Shown here: piece after piece, positions 8,530-15,607 of the stretch
How the letters are laid out: every line of letters begins with the position of its first letter
How positions within the stretch are numbered: the stretch's first letter is position 1
DNA from: Veillonellaceae bacterium
GTDB lineage: Bacteria; Bacillota_C; Negativicutes; Veillonellales; Veillonellaceae
Length of the DNA: 19,734 bases
Assembly: GCA_902834965.1 (NCBI GenBank)
Contig: CADFKY010000011.1
Span: forward strand, 1 to 19,734
Direction: 5' to 3'
Notes under the pieces: model-generated
What the model was told of the DNA's origin: nothing
Database searches by the model: none
What the model saw: only the letters and a program-made list of their open reading frames with translations
Translations under genes and position numbers: made by a program

Positions 8530-9048
8530 TTAAGACCTCATAATTGGTTTCACTGCACAATGTACATATACTACATTGCCTTTCCGTTCTATATCCTCTA
8601 TTTCTATACGGCGTGAAGGTTCTTTCTCATCAACAGTATTAATCCAGTTTATAAGGCGTTCTGTACTCCCTAATACAGTTAACTCTAATACACCTTCATG
8701 CTCATCAGTACTAACAATCATTAATGGTTCTCCTTGCAAAGAATCAAAAACACTTGTATTAGAACTCGTGTTAGATACCTTATTTTGCGTAAATGACTCT
8801 AATAATTTGGCTTCCTTAGATACAATATAATCTGACTCAGCATGCATTTTAATAACATAGTTTTCTTGTCGCTCTTTCAATTGAGTAACTTTCTGATTTA
8901 AACTAATACATCCATATAGTGAACTACTAATGATGATGCTCCACACTATTACGATCATTAGTATCTTCTCTACTGGATGTGTTGTGCTCTCCTTTAGATC
9001 CTTCCACATGGAATGTATATATACCTTTATCTGCTTTAACTGTTCCAT
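8530..9048 (-). CDS. pilO: PilO-like type IV pilus alignment protein
   Basis: Small bitopic membrane protein of 172 residues. A cytoplasmic stretch (1-27) is followed by one transmembrane segment (about 28-48, ILMIVIVWSIIISSSLYGC), a coiled-coil-like region (50-90), and a C-terminal domain with alternating strands ending near IEIEDIERKGNVVYVHC. This matches the layout of PilO/GspM-type proteins, which pair with PilN and link the inner-membrane platform to the periplasm. Sequence similarity is weak, so the call rests on architecture and on position directly after PilM- and PilN-like genes. The ATG at 9048 has GGAG four bases upstream but overlaps the PilN-like frame by 122 bases; internal starts at 9009 or 8958 are possible. 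It is the last gene of the locus. Confidence 0.65.
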   Translation of the reverse strand: MEQLKQIKVYIHSMWKDLKESTTHPVEKILMIVIVWSIIISSSLYGCISLNQKVTQLKERQENYVIKMHAESDYIVSKEAKLLESFTQNKVSNTSSNTSVFDSLQGEPLMIVSTDEHEGVLELTVLGSTERLINWINTVDEKEPSRRIEIEDIERKGNVVYVHCAVKPIMRS

Positions 9049-9523
9049 GACACTCCATTCCTATTAGTCTGTGTTGAAGACTAGCTATAAACTTACGACA
9101 CGCGTCATCAGTAACACCTGCACCATCCACACTAATCTGTCCATCTTTTATATGGAGGTGCTGTAAACTAATACCTTGCTCCATAGCTATATCAATGACA
9201 TATAGGACTATAGTATTTTGAATCACAGATGATGTATTATTTTTTGAACTATTCTTAAGAATTTGATCTTTAACGGCTATTATATCTGCATACTGTTTCT
9301 CTATAGACTGATACTGTGGATTTTCTAATAGACTCAATAGTTCTGATTTTTCAGCTTTATAATGTTCGTAACTAGTCCAGCAATAACCTAAAGATAATAA
9401 TCCTACTATTCCGTATACAATACTCATTCCATATAGATAATATCGATATCTGTGCCATATACTATGCCAATGTAACGAACGAGGCATTAGATTAATGTGT
9501 CTATCCTTACCAGCCCAAGCCAA
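8927..9523 (-). CDS. pilN: PilN-like type IV pilus alignment protein
   Basis: About 198 residues with the hallmark INLMP motif at residues 10-14; in PilN proteins the N-terminal INLLP peptide docks into PilM. One transmembrane segment follows (about 28-50), then a coiled-coil region (50-90) and a small C-terminal domain. I chose the TTG at 9523 because AAGGGGG lies ten bases upstream and the resulting N-terminus is short before INLMP; a further TTG at 9553 has no ribosome site. The gene overlaps PilM by 17 bases and runs 122 bases into the PilO-like frame. The last 40 residues therefore lie over another gene and are polar and histidine-ended. The protein should sit in the inner membrane with PilM and PilO. 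Confidence 0.75.
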   Translation of the reverse strand: MAWAGKDRHINLMPRSLHWHSIWHRYRYYLYGMSIVYGIVGLLSLGYCWTSYEHYKAEKSELLSLLENPQYQSIEKQYADIIAVKDQILKNSSKNNTSSVIQNTIVLYVIDIAMEQGISLQHLHIKDGQISVDGAGVTDDACRKFIASLQHRLIGMECHGTVKADKGIYTFHVEGSKGEHNTSSREDTNDRNSVEHHH

Positions 9524-10361
9524 TCCATTTAAGCCCCCTTGCTGCCATACCAATGGCCATATCCCAATCTAGTTGGCCTTGTTTACACCGATTACGACCA
9601 CGACCTAAAAATAGTAGAGGAATATACTCCGTCTCTCCATATATAGAAATAATAGCTTCCATATCCTTTCGTTCCTCTTCAGTTAACTGTTCTAAACCAT
9701 ACAGCTTAATGCCTTGTATTTCATCTACGCCAAACTCCTGCAATCTAGCCTCAAGCTGTTCTATCCCTTCTGATACATCGGTACTAGTAATTGGAATTCT
9801 ACATTCTTGAATACATATATCGTTCCACCATAGCCATAAGTGTAAATCACCCTTTTCAACAACGCCAGTTACAGTCCCACTACGCCGCATCAAACTGTAA
9901 CAAATAGGGATAGGCCAAAAATCGATTACATCTACTGGAGCATAAGTGTCTCGTATTCCTTGTTTTAACAGTTCTAATGAATGACGCTCTACAGCTACCA
10001 TAAACATATGATAATTATGTCTTGGATATTCTCGACGACACGCATCCATTTGGAAGCTATCTCCATCAAAGCTAAAGTAATCCTCTACATTCCACTTGAT
10101 GAACTCTTTCATATCAAAATCGTGAGGATCATAAGGTGCCACATGCATTTGTGTATCAATATTTGCAACAATGCTGTAGGCACCATCATCTAAATCATAC
10201 ATTTCAATAAATTTTCGAATATCCTCATCAATAGGTGCACTGCGTTTCATTTCTAGTGCATCGGTAATGACCATAGTTTTATTTTCTACATGAGCTGTAA
10301 CACATACAATACGTTCATCTGTAATACATACTCCAGTATGTATTTTCTTTTTTCGTTTCAT
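9507..10361 (-). CDS. pilM: PilM-like actin-fold pilus protein
   Basis: Soluble protein of 284 residues without a signal or membrane segment. The stretch EFIKWNVEDYFSF near residues 85-98 resembles the PilM pattern (V-K-W-E-A-E-x-Y-I-P-F), and the protein is directly followed by an INLMP-bearing PilN partner. PilM is an actin-like ATPase-fold protein that binds the PilN tail at the cytoplasmic face of the type IV pilus machine. Divergence is high, and phosphate-binding loops of the actin fold are not obvious by eye; it is also shorter than typical PilM (about 350). The ATG has GAGGTG upstream. It starts 9 bases after the K-like minor pilin gene. Confidence 0.65.
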   Translation of the reverse strand: MKRKKKIHTGVCITDERIVCVTAHVENKTMVITDALEMKRSAPIDEDIRKFIEMYDLDDGAYSIVANIDTQMHVAPYDPHDFDMKEFIKWNVEDYFSFDGDSFQMDACRREYPRHNYHMFMVAVERHSLELLKQGIRDTYAPVDVIDFWPIPICYSLMRRSGTVTGVVEKGDLHLWLWWNDICIQECRIPITSTDVSEGIEQLEARLQEFGVDEIQGIKLYGLEQLTEEERKDMEAIISIYGETEYIPLLFLGRGRNRCKQGQLDWDMAIGMAARGLKWIGLGW

Positions 10362-10370
10362 AGATTCACC

Positions 10371-10811
10371 TCAATATGGTTTCACCTTTATAACATGCAT
10401 ATTATTATCCTTATCTACCGTCACATACATATGTATTCGACTGACAATTTTGTGACGCTTCAATTTCCCATAACTCATAACATGACGAGGGTTTTCTGAT
10501 ACTGGGTCAGCTTCAATCGTTATTTCTACGTCCGCATCATCAGCTACTATTAGCTTTTGCTGAAAGTCCCATGTATTACCCACTCTACAATAGCCTACAA
10601 ACCAATGTGCTCCACTTTGAGCTGCATAGTGTGCCTCTTCTAAATGCAATTCATCTATTGCATTACCTTCACAAATTTGACCAATACGCAGCCCCATAAA
10701 GGCTAACAATAATAAAAAAGACATTGTAAGTATTGCTACATATGTAATAAATCCAGCATTATGGGCTCCCATGTTCATGACTCGGTTCTTCATGATATTT
10801 ATACCAATCAT
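10371..10811 (-). CDS. Minor prepilin-like protein, GspK/PilX type
   Basis: About 146 residues. A short leader ends in NAG, followed by a hydrophobic helix FITYVAILTMSFLLLLAFMG, matching a class III prepilin peptide with cleavage after Gly20. Position +5 of the mature protein is Val rather than Glu. Downstream, EEAHYAAQSGAHWFVGY resembles the A-x-x-A-A-E-S-G-A segment after the helix in PilX/GspK minor pilins, which cap or prime the pilus tip. The start is uncertain: ATG 10811 lacks a clear ribosome site, and ATG 10793 would give a shorter, basic leader. It overlaps the preceding J-like gene by up to 53 bases. It should be processed by the peptidase encoded at 12111-12677. Confidence 0.65.
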   Translation of the reverse strand: MIGINIMKNRVMNMGAHNAGFITYVAILTMSFLLLLAFMGLRIGQICEGNAIDELHLEEAHYAAQSGAHWFVGYCRVGNTWDFQQKLIVADDADVEITIEADPVSENPRHVMSYGKLKRHKIVSRIHMYVTVDKDNNMHVIKVKPY

Positions 10812-11334
10812 ATATACTACTTTGACCTATAGAAACTTCATATATAGCTAATCCTCCATATCCAGCAGTATATTGCTTATCACCAGTAAATCGATTAGTA
10901 ATATACCAACGCATGTGGATAGTTTCACTTTCATCTATACTAAATGGATGCTCTTGTGTATACCCCACATTTCGCTTATCTTTTGTACCTATAATGCGGC
11001 TACCACTAACCGGTTGCAAGCTGCCATCCGTAAGTTTTCTATACAGCGCATGGCGTTGTACAGTTAATGTAGTCCGTTTAGTATCGTGAACATATAAAGT
11101 CTTATTTCTATCCTCTACAGTTACCTGTACAGGATTCCATATAATTTGAGCTACAACCATACGCCTTGTATACCGGCCATCCTCCATCATCGCAACACTA
11201 TCTATTAATTTTGCATTCCACATAACTCCGTAAAAAACTATCCCTAATAATAAGGTTAGAACGATAGTAGAAATAGTTATACTCATAAGTGTAGAATACA
11301 AAATAAAACCACTTTGTTTATCATGAGTACTCAA
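10759..11334 (-). CDS. Minor prepilin-like protein, GspJ/PilW type
   Basis: The 191 residues begin with a nine-residue leader ending QSG and a hydrophobic helix FILYSTLMSITISTIVLTLLLGIVF, the standard class III prepilin pattern cleaved between Gly9 and Phe10. Mature +5 is Ser, not the usual Glu. The globular part (about 45-191) has regular beta-strand character, as in GspJ/PilW. The start is TTG at 11334, supported by GGAGG seven bases upstream, and forms a TTGA overlap with the stop of the preceding gene, so translation is probably coupled. Assignment to J rather than another minor pilin rests on order (H, I, J, K) and length. Confidence 0.7.
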   Translation of the reverse strand: MSTHDKQSGFILYSTLMSITISTIVLTLLLGIVFYGVMWNAKLIDSVAMMEDGRYTRRMVVAQIIWNPVQVTVEDRNKTLYVHDTKRTTLTVQRHALYRKLTDGSLQPVSGSRIIGTKDKRNVGYTQEHPFSIDESETIHMRWYITNRFTGDKQYTAGYGGLAIYEVSIGQSSIYDWYKYHEEPSHEHGSP

Positions 11335-11798
11335 CGTATTTCCTCCAAAACGAGAGATAAGCTATACACAATAGTTTCATTATCTATGGCCTGTACAGTT
11401 AATCGTTGTAGGGCAATGCCATTCTCTACGGTAGGTTCTATGTGTATATTATAAGTAATAGATTCCCTAGGGCTCATGATAAATTGAGAGTTATGAATCC
11501 CTTCTTGAATGTGACCTGTTTTGTAATACTGGGACTTACTTTCCTCTAAATATGTTACAGTGTCTTGTACTATATAATCCCAATAATAAGCCTTATAGAT
11601 TGTCAAGGTAGCCATCCAAAATACAGATAGTATAACAGGCAATATAAACATAATAATGGCTGTTGATACTAAGGCATCTCCATACATAAATCCCTTAGTG
11701 TACTTCTTCCCATCGAATACGTCCCGTCTGCACAGATATCCATATACGATTTCTCTCACCACTTTCTCGATCCCGTAAAATAAGTTCCGTTCCATCAT
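11331..11798 (-). CDS. Minor prepilin-like protein, GspI/PilV type, with long leader
   Basis: 155 residues. A class III signal is visible at YTKG followed by FMYGDALVSTAIIMFILPVIL, giving cleavage after Gly36 and Asp at mature position +5. The remaining 100 residues form a small globular domain with strand-like segments. The only ATG starts (11798, 11795) give a leader of 35-36 residues that overlaps the H-like gene by about 100 bases; AGGA lies seven bases before 11798. In-frame GTG codons at 11762 and 11759 would shorten the leader to about 23. Position between H- and J-like prepilins suggests the I/V role, a tip-complex minor pilin. Confidence 0.65.
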   Translation of the reverse strand: MMERNLFYGIEKVVREIVYGYLCRRDVFDGKKYTKGFMYGDALVSTAIIMFILPVILSVFWMATLTIYKAYYWDYIVQDTVTYLEESKSQYYKTGHIQEGIHNSQFIMSPRESITYNIHIEPTVENGIALQRLTVQAIDNETIVYSLSLVLEEIR

Positions 11799-12156
11799 AA
11801 GGCAATCCTAGAGAAGAAAAAGAGATAATCGTTAAAGGTTGTACGTTTTCAATCCCTGTAGGTAACGATATATCGACTGTATGATGATGCGCATCCTCCT
11901 CTAAGGTATAGCTATCTTTATTTAATATGAATAACATGCGCCCTTTCCCATTTGACTTATGACCAAGCATGGACCAAAGTTGAACCTTTTTTAACATATA
12001 TACCACTTCTTGAGTACTTCCATTTAAGGTATAACGACTGGGCGTCGTAACAATAGGCAAAGATAGAGAAATCAAAAGTAAAAATAAACTAATAGCAATA
12101 ATCCACTCGGCTAACAAAGAGCCAAACTGATGATGTATAGGTTGTGCCTTAACCAT
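11695..12156 (-). CDS. Minor prepilin-like protein, GspH/FimT type
   Basis: 153 residues from the ATG at 12156, chosen for the GGAGG ten bases upstream; the open frame continues upstream to 12213. The leader of 12 residues ends HQFG and is followed by SLLAEWIIAISLFLLLISLSLPIV, so cleavage after Gly would leave Ser at +1 and the conserved Glu at +5. After the helix, sequence such as TQEVVYMLKKVQLWSMLGHKS and later FSSLGLPYDG matches the GspH/FimT pattern, where F-x-x-x-G-x-P marks the beta-rich domain. The gene overlaps the prepilin peptidase by 46 bases. It is the first of four consecutive minor prepilin genes. Confidence 0.75.
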   Translation of the reverse strand: MVKAQPIHHQFGSLLAEWIIAISLFLLLISLSLPIVTTPSRYTLNGSTQEVVYMLKKVQLWSMLGHKSNGKGRMLFILNKDSYTLEEDAHHHTVDISLPTGIENVQPLTIISFSSLGLPYDGTELILRDRESGERNRIWISVQTGRIRWEEVH

Positions 12157-12677
12157 TGATATAACACCTCCATATAGGATCCGCCATGTAAGGCACACCA
12201 ACCACCAAAGCATAGAAAGGGACCAAATGGAATATATCGATTACGATAGCTCGTTAGTAAGAGATAGAGAGAACCAACGCAAAAGGCTACGTAAAAAAAG
12301 CATATAATCTCCCATGGCGTAAGCCACATGGAAATAGCAGAAAACCATTTCACATCACCTAGTCCAAAACCTTTATGACTAATAAGACGAAGTCCATATG
12401 TAATAGTACCTACAGTCATAACACTTATGATTGTTATAAGCATAGACTTATCAGTTAGAAAGCTATACAAAATGCCACCTATAACAAGCACTAAGGCCCC
12501 TTCATCAGGTAATATATAGTAATGCATATCGATGGTAGCACCTGCTATGATGATGAGTGAAAACACAGCATACAAAGCAACGTGAATAAAGGATATTACC
12601 TGGGATGAAACTATAATAGGTAGTACTATGGATGCTATATACACGATCAGTGCTATAACATAATGAGTCCCTTTCAT
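12111..12677 (-). CDS. Short prepilin peptidase (type IV leader peptidase, A24 family)
   Basis: Polytopic inner-membrane aspartyl protease of 188 residues that removes class III leaders from prepilins. The two catalytic aspartates are visible: Asp50 in GATIDMHYYILPDE and Asp108 in the GxGD motif GFGLGDVKW. Hydrophobic segments fill most of the rest (about six helices). The N-terminal N-methyltransferase domain with its Cys pairs, present in full-length PilD/ComC (about 250-290 residues), is absent, as in TadV/CpaA-type and other short A24 enzymes. I chose the ATG at 12677 because GGAAGGA lies six bases upstream; the ATG at 12692 has no site. It lies between the major pilin and minor prepilin genes, its expected substrates. 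Confidence 0.88.
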   Translation of the reverse strand: MKGTHYVIALIVYIASIVLPIIVSSQVISFIHVALYAVFSLIIIAGATIDMHYYILPDEGALVLVIGGILYSFLTDKSMLITIISVMTVGTITYGLRLISHKGFGLGDVKWFSAISMWLTPWEIICFFYVAFCVGSLYLLLTSYRNRYIPFGPFLCFGGWCALHGGSYMEVLYQWLRHNLYIISLALC

Positions 12678-12783
12678 ACCTTGTCCTTCCATACAATCAA
12701 CTATAGATATGTAAATCTAACGATTGATATAACTACATATATATGAAAACCTAAATCTACATTCCTATCATTAATACATGCAC

Positions 12784-12859
12784 ATTAAATATTAAATACT
12801 AAATACCAGTTACTTGATACTGATATTAGATGCTAGATACTAAATGCTAGATATAAATT
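12784..12859. repeat. Degenerate heptanucleotide tandem repeat after the pilin gene
   Basis: About eleven consecutive units of seven bases (one of six) can be read on the plus strand: ATTAAAT twice, ACTAAAT, then diverged units, then ATTAGAT, GCTAGAT, ACTAAAT, GCTAGAT and ATAAATT. The consensus is roughly R-Y-T-A-R-A-T. The array begins three bases beyond the pilin stop and fills about 40% of the gap before the peptidase gene. No stable hairpin terminator is seen in this gap. Confidence 0.7.
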
Positions 12860-12862
12860 ACG

Positions 12863-13309
12863 TTAAGGTGCATCAGGTGCTTTAACTACAACTGCTTTTG
12901 CAGTACCGCCATTAACCACTTCATAAGTAATGGTATATTCCTTATCCTTTGCAGTCTTAACATGTTCTGTAAGATAACCTTCTTTATATAGATTTTCTAC
13001 AGTTGGTGGTGTATCTACATTCTTGTCAATCATATAGAGCTGCGTTGCATTTTTAATTATTTGAATATCTGCCGTTTCCTTCGCATTTCGTGCTCTATCA
13101 GCAGCCGATAAGAATTGTGGCATCGCAATAGCTGCCAATATAGCAATAACGGCTACCACAACCATTAACTCAACAAGGGTAAAGCCCCCTTTTCTCGACT
13201 TCTTGAGATTTTCCCGAACACGAGAAATATGTAAGTGGTCTAAAACCCATTGACCACATAGTTCTAATCGAGAATTTAAACCATGAACCATATGTATAAC
13301 AGAACTCAT
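12863..13309 (-). CDS. Major type IV prepilin with a 42-residue leader
   Basis: 148 residues. The mature N-terminus FTLVELMVVVAVIAILAAIAMPQF is a textbook type IV pilin helix with Phe at +1 and Glu at +5, preceded by the basic KKSRKGG, so cleavage is after Gly42. The mature protein of 106 residues has a short globular domain without an obvious C-terminal Cys pair, of ComGC / short-pilin size. The start is well supported: AGGAGG lies five bases before the ATG at 13309, and no other Met precedes the cleavage site except Met7. The leader is therefore unusually long (most are 6-30 residues) and contains amphipathic stretches. It follows pilC after 94 bases and precedes the prepilin peptidase. It is likely the main subunit of the filament. 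Confidence 0.9.
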   Translation of the reverse strand: MSSVIHMVHGLNSRLELCGQWVLDHLHISRVRENLKKSRKGGFTLVELMVVVAVIAILAAIAMPQFLSAADRARNAKETADIQIIKNATQLYMIDKNVDTPPTVENLYKEGYLTEHVKTAKDKEYTITYEVVNGGTAKAVVVKAPDAP

Positions 13310-13367
13310 AATATCCTCCTTCTAATGATTAAATAACAGCTATCCATTTATATTGACCTCTATTGTT

Positions 13368-13409
13368 CTAACTATAAATAGATATTGTGCTAACTATAAA
13401 TAGCTATTG
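13368..13409. repeat. Two-copy 22-base direct repeat at the pilC/pilin junction
   Basis: A 20-base sequence (13368-13387) recurs at 13390-13409 with a single difference, a 22-base period. Each copy contains the dyad CTATAAATAG. The second copy overlaps the TAG stop of pilC; both lie 60-100 bases upstream of the pilin start. This position is suitable for a regulator site or an mRNA element, but no function can be assigned from sequence. Confidence 0.7.
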
Positions 13410-14579
13410 CCCTCCCAACTTAGCAATAGACGTAAATAATGGATACATAACAGATACAACTAAAACGGCTACACCAATTCCCATTACAGTTAGCAAAATT
13501 GGTTCTAAAAGTCTCTCTAGTCGGGCGATATATTTTGAAAGTATAGATTCATAGTAATGTCCACAATGATGTAGCATTTTAACGAGCTCTCCACTTTCCT
13601 CGCCAATAGAAATCATTTGCCATATAAAGGAATTTCCAATATTCTCAGTTCTAAGGCTCTCTTCAAAAGAATGGCCAGTTAATAACTTTGCCTCTACTTT
13701 CTCACTACATTCGGCACCATACATATTGCCCCATAAAGGTCTTGTGATATTCATAGTATGAATAATAGAAATTCCAGAATCTAACAAAAGGGCCCAAACC
13801 TTTAGCATACTCGTATAGTAAATGCAGGTCATCCATTGGTATCGGTGAGCCAACAGCCAAAGCCAACGATGTACTTTGTGTTTTATACTATGTTGATGGT
13901 ATGCAAAGACTAAAGCACCTATCCCTACACACTGCATAATAAAGACCAATATAGGATGACTCTTTAACCCTTGTCCTAATGCAAAGAGGGCTCGTGTCAT
14001 CAATGGTAATGTAATATGCATGGTAGTAAAAACCTTCTCAAAGGATGGAATGATAAACAGGATGGTAACGAGAAAGAATACGTTCATCATGAGAAGAAGA
14101 AATATAGGATAAGAAATAGCACTGATAACCTTTTGTCGCAATTGTCGCTCCCAGTCATAGTGACGTGAAATGTATTGTAAGCTTTCACCTAAAGTGCCTG
14201 CGGCCTCTCCACTTTCTAGTAGTGCTAAGGCTATCGCAGGACAGCCTTCATTACGCAATGCTTGCGATAAGGTTTGGCCTCTCTCAATCGATTCATAGAG
14301 GGCTGTATATAAAAGCCCTCTCTTCCCATTACACAATAACTGTAATGCCCTCCGTAAAGGCACACCAGACTCGATGAGTAGTCCTAATTGATAGGTTACA
14401 TCTACCACCATGGTATGATTCCACTTATGCTTTTTCTTATTTACTTGTAAAGTGATTTTATAAATCTTGTATCCATCGCGCTTTAACCGTGTACCGACCT
14501 CCTGTTCTGAATCTGCCCACATCAAACCTTTTACTGTTTCATTATTCTCATTTTTTACGACATATTCATAAGCCTCCAT
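13404..14579 (-). CDS. pilC: PilC/GspF-type inner-membrane pilus platform protein
   Basis: 391 residues, normal for the family. The N-terminal cytoplasmic segment has the typical opening (YEYVVKNENNETVKGLMWADSEQEV). Two T2SSF repeats follow (about 55-180 and 255-385), each with a G-x-P-L or G-I-x-I element and conserved EESGE / ESGEAAG motifs (GEAAGTLGESLQYISRHYD, GEESGELVKMLHHCGHYYE). Three transmembrane segments are visible at about 155-178, 205-225 and 362-385. PilC forms the membrane rotor or platform that PilB and PilT act on. The ATG at 14579 lies 8 bases after the pilT stop with TAGGTG upstream. All expected features are present. Confidence 0.95.
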   Translation of the reverse strand: MEAYEYVVKNENNETVKGLMWADSEQEVGTRLKRDGYKIYKITLQVNKKKHKWNHTMVVDVTYQLGLLIESGVPLRRALQLLCNGKRGLLYTALYESIERGQTLSQALRNEGCPAIALALLESGEAAGTLGESLQYISRHYDWERQLRQKVISAISYPIFLLLMMNVFFLVTILFIIPSFEKVFTTMHITLPLMTRALFALGQGLKSHPILVFIMQCVGIGALVFAYHQHSIKHKVHRWLWLLAHRYQWMTCIYYTSMLKVWALLLDSGISIIHTMNITRPLWGNMYGAECSEKVEAKLLTGHSFEESLRTENIGNSFIWQMISIGEESGELVKMLHHCGHYYESILSKYIARLERLLEPILLTVMGIGVAVLVVSVMYPLFTSIAKLGGQ

Positions 14580-14587
14580 ATCTGCAC

Positions 14588-15607
14588 CTACGATAATTGT
14601 TGATCTAATAGCGTATGTAGTTGATGCTGCATTCCATATTGTGCTTTTACATCTCGTACGGCCATTTCTAGTGTTTTCATAGGCAGTTGTGTTTCTTGAA
14701 TAGAGATAATTTGCGGTTCCTTACGAGTGCGTATTAAATTTGCCACTGCATGAGTGTTTAACAAAATATCACGAATGGTAATAAACTTTTGATTCCACCT
14801 AAGGAGTCGTTGACATATAACAGCACGTAACACTTGAGATATTTGACTGCGAATCTCCTCTTGTTGTTCACCAGGAAATAGTGAAATCATGCGGTGAACA
14901 GCCATTACGGCCCTTTGCGTATGCATAGTGGCCATCACAAGATGCCCCGTTTCAGCCGCATGAAGTGCAGCCTCCAAGGTTTCTCTATCGCGCAGTTCCC
15001 CTACCATAATGACATCTGGGTCCTCCCGCAATGCATCTCGAATTCCGTCAGACATAGACTTAATATCGGCACCTAATTGACGTTGATGAATTAAAGATTT
15101 CTTAGGCTTAAACTCAAATTCTATGGGGTCTTCTAAGGTAATGATATGGCGCTCCATAGTTTGATTTATATAGTCAATACAACAGGCTAAGGTAAAACTT
15201 TTCCCACTACCTGTAGGTCCGCATACAAGCAATAGACCATCATGTGCTTCACATAGTTTTTGAAGTAAATGTCCTTCACTATTATCCTCTAGCTTAAGTT
15301 GTTGATGGCACAATAACCGCAGTGTCCCACATATGGTTTGATTAGCCTTATATAGATGAACACGTATACGCACGCCACAACAGGAACAAGCTTCATCGAG
15401 AGATTGCCATTCATAAGAGGCTATACCACAACGTCGTAAAATATCTTCAATTAAGATAGTAGTACATATAAACGAAGTAGCCTTCAATCCATCACCATGT
15501 CGCAAATAGATAGGCTCACCACATTGTAGATGAATATCTGTGGATGATAATTGTATTGCTTGTTCAACAATGGTCTCTAAACTTCCACTATTACAGCATG
15601 AGTCCAC
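14588..15607 (-). CDS. pilT: PilT pilus retraction ATPase
   Basis: Hexameric cytoplasmic ATPase of 339 residues that powers pilus retraction. Motifs: Walker A GPTGSGKS (130-137), Asp box TLEDPIE (157-163), HQRQLG, Walker B DVIMVGELRD (198-207), and His box with TGHLVMATMHT (220-230). The PilT-specific C-terminal motif appears as AVANLIRTRKEPQI, close to the classical AIRNLIRE, which separates PilT from PilB. The start is GTG at 15607, with AGGAGG nine bases upstream, overlapping the pilB end by 17 bases. The N-terminal domain is unusually cysteine-rich (CC at 4-5, CSCC at 74-77), and no standard metal site is recognised. Retraction is needed for twitching and for DNA uptake. Confidence 0.93.
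   Translation of the reverse strand: MDSCCNSGSLETIVEQAIQLSSTDIHLQCGEPIYLRHGDGLKATSFICTTILIEDILRRCGIASYEWQSLDEACSCCGVRIRVHLYKANQTICGTLRLLCHQQLKLEDNSEGHLLQKLCEAHDGLLLVCGPTGSGKSFTLACCIDYINQTMERHIITLEDPIEFEFKPKKSLIHQRQLGADIKSMSDGIRDALREDPDVIMVGELRDRETLEAALHAAETGHLVMATMHTQRAVMAVHRMISLFPGEQQEEIRSQISQVLRAVICQRLLRWNQKFITIRDILLNTHAVANLIRTRKEPQIISIQETQLPMKTLEMAVRDVKAQYGMQHQLHTLLDQQLS

Noticed and set aside
12505..12696. Tyr/His/Cys-rich minus-strand frame of 63 codons
   Set aside because: It lies out of frame within the prepilin peptidase gene, and its odd composition is a frame-shift shadow.
12784..12859. CRISPR array
   Set aside because: The units are only seven bases with no spacers and there are no cas genes.
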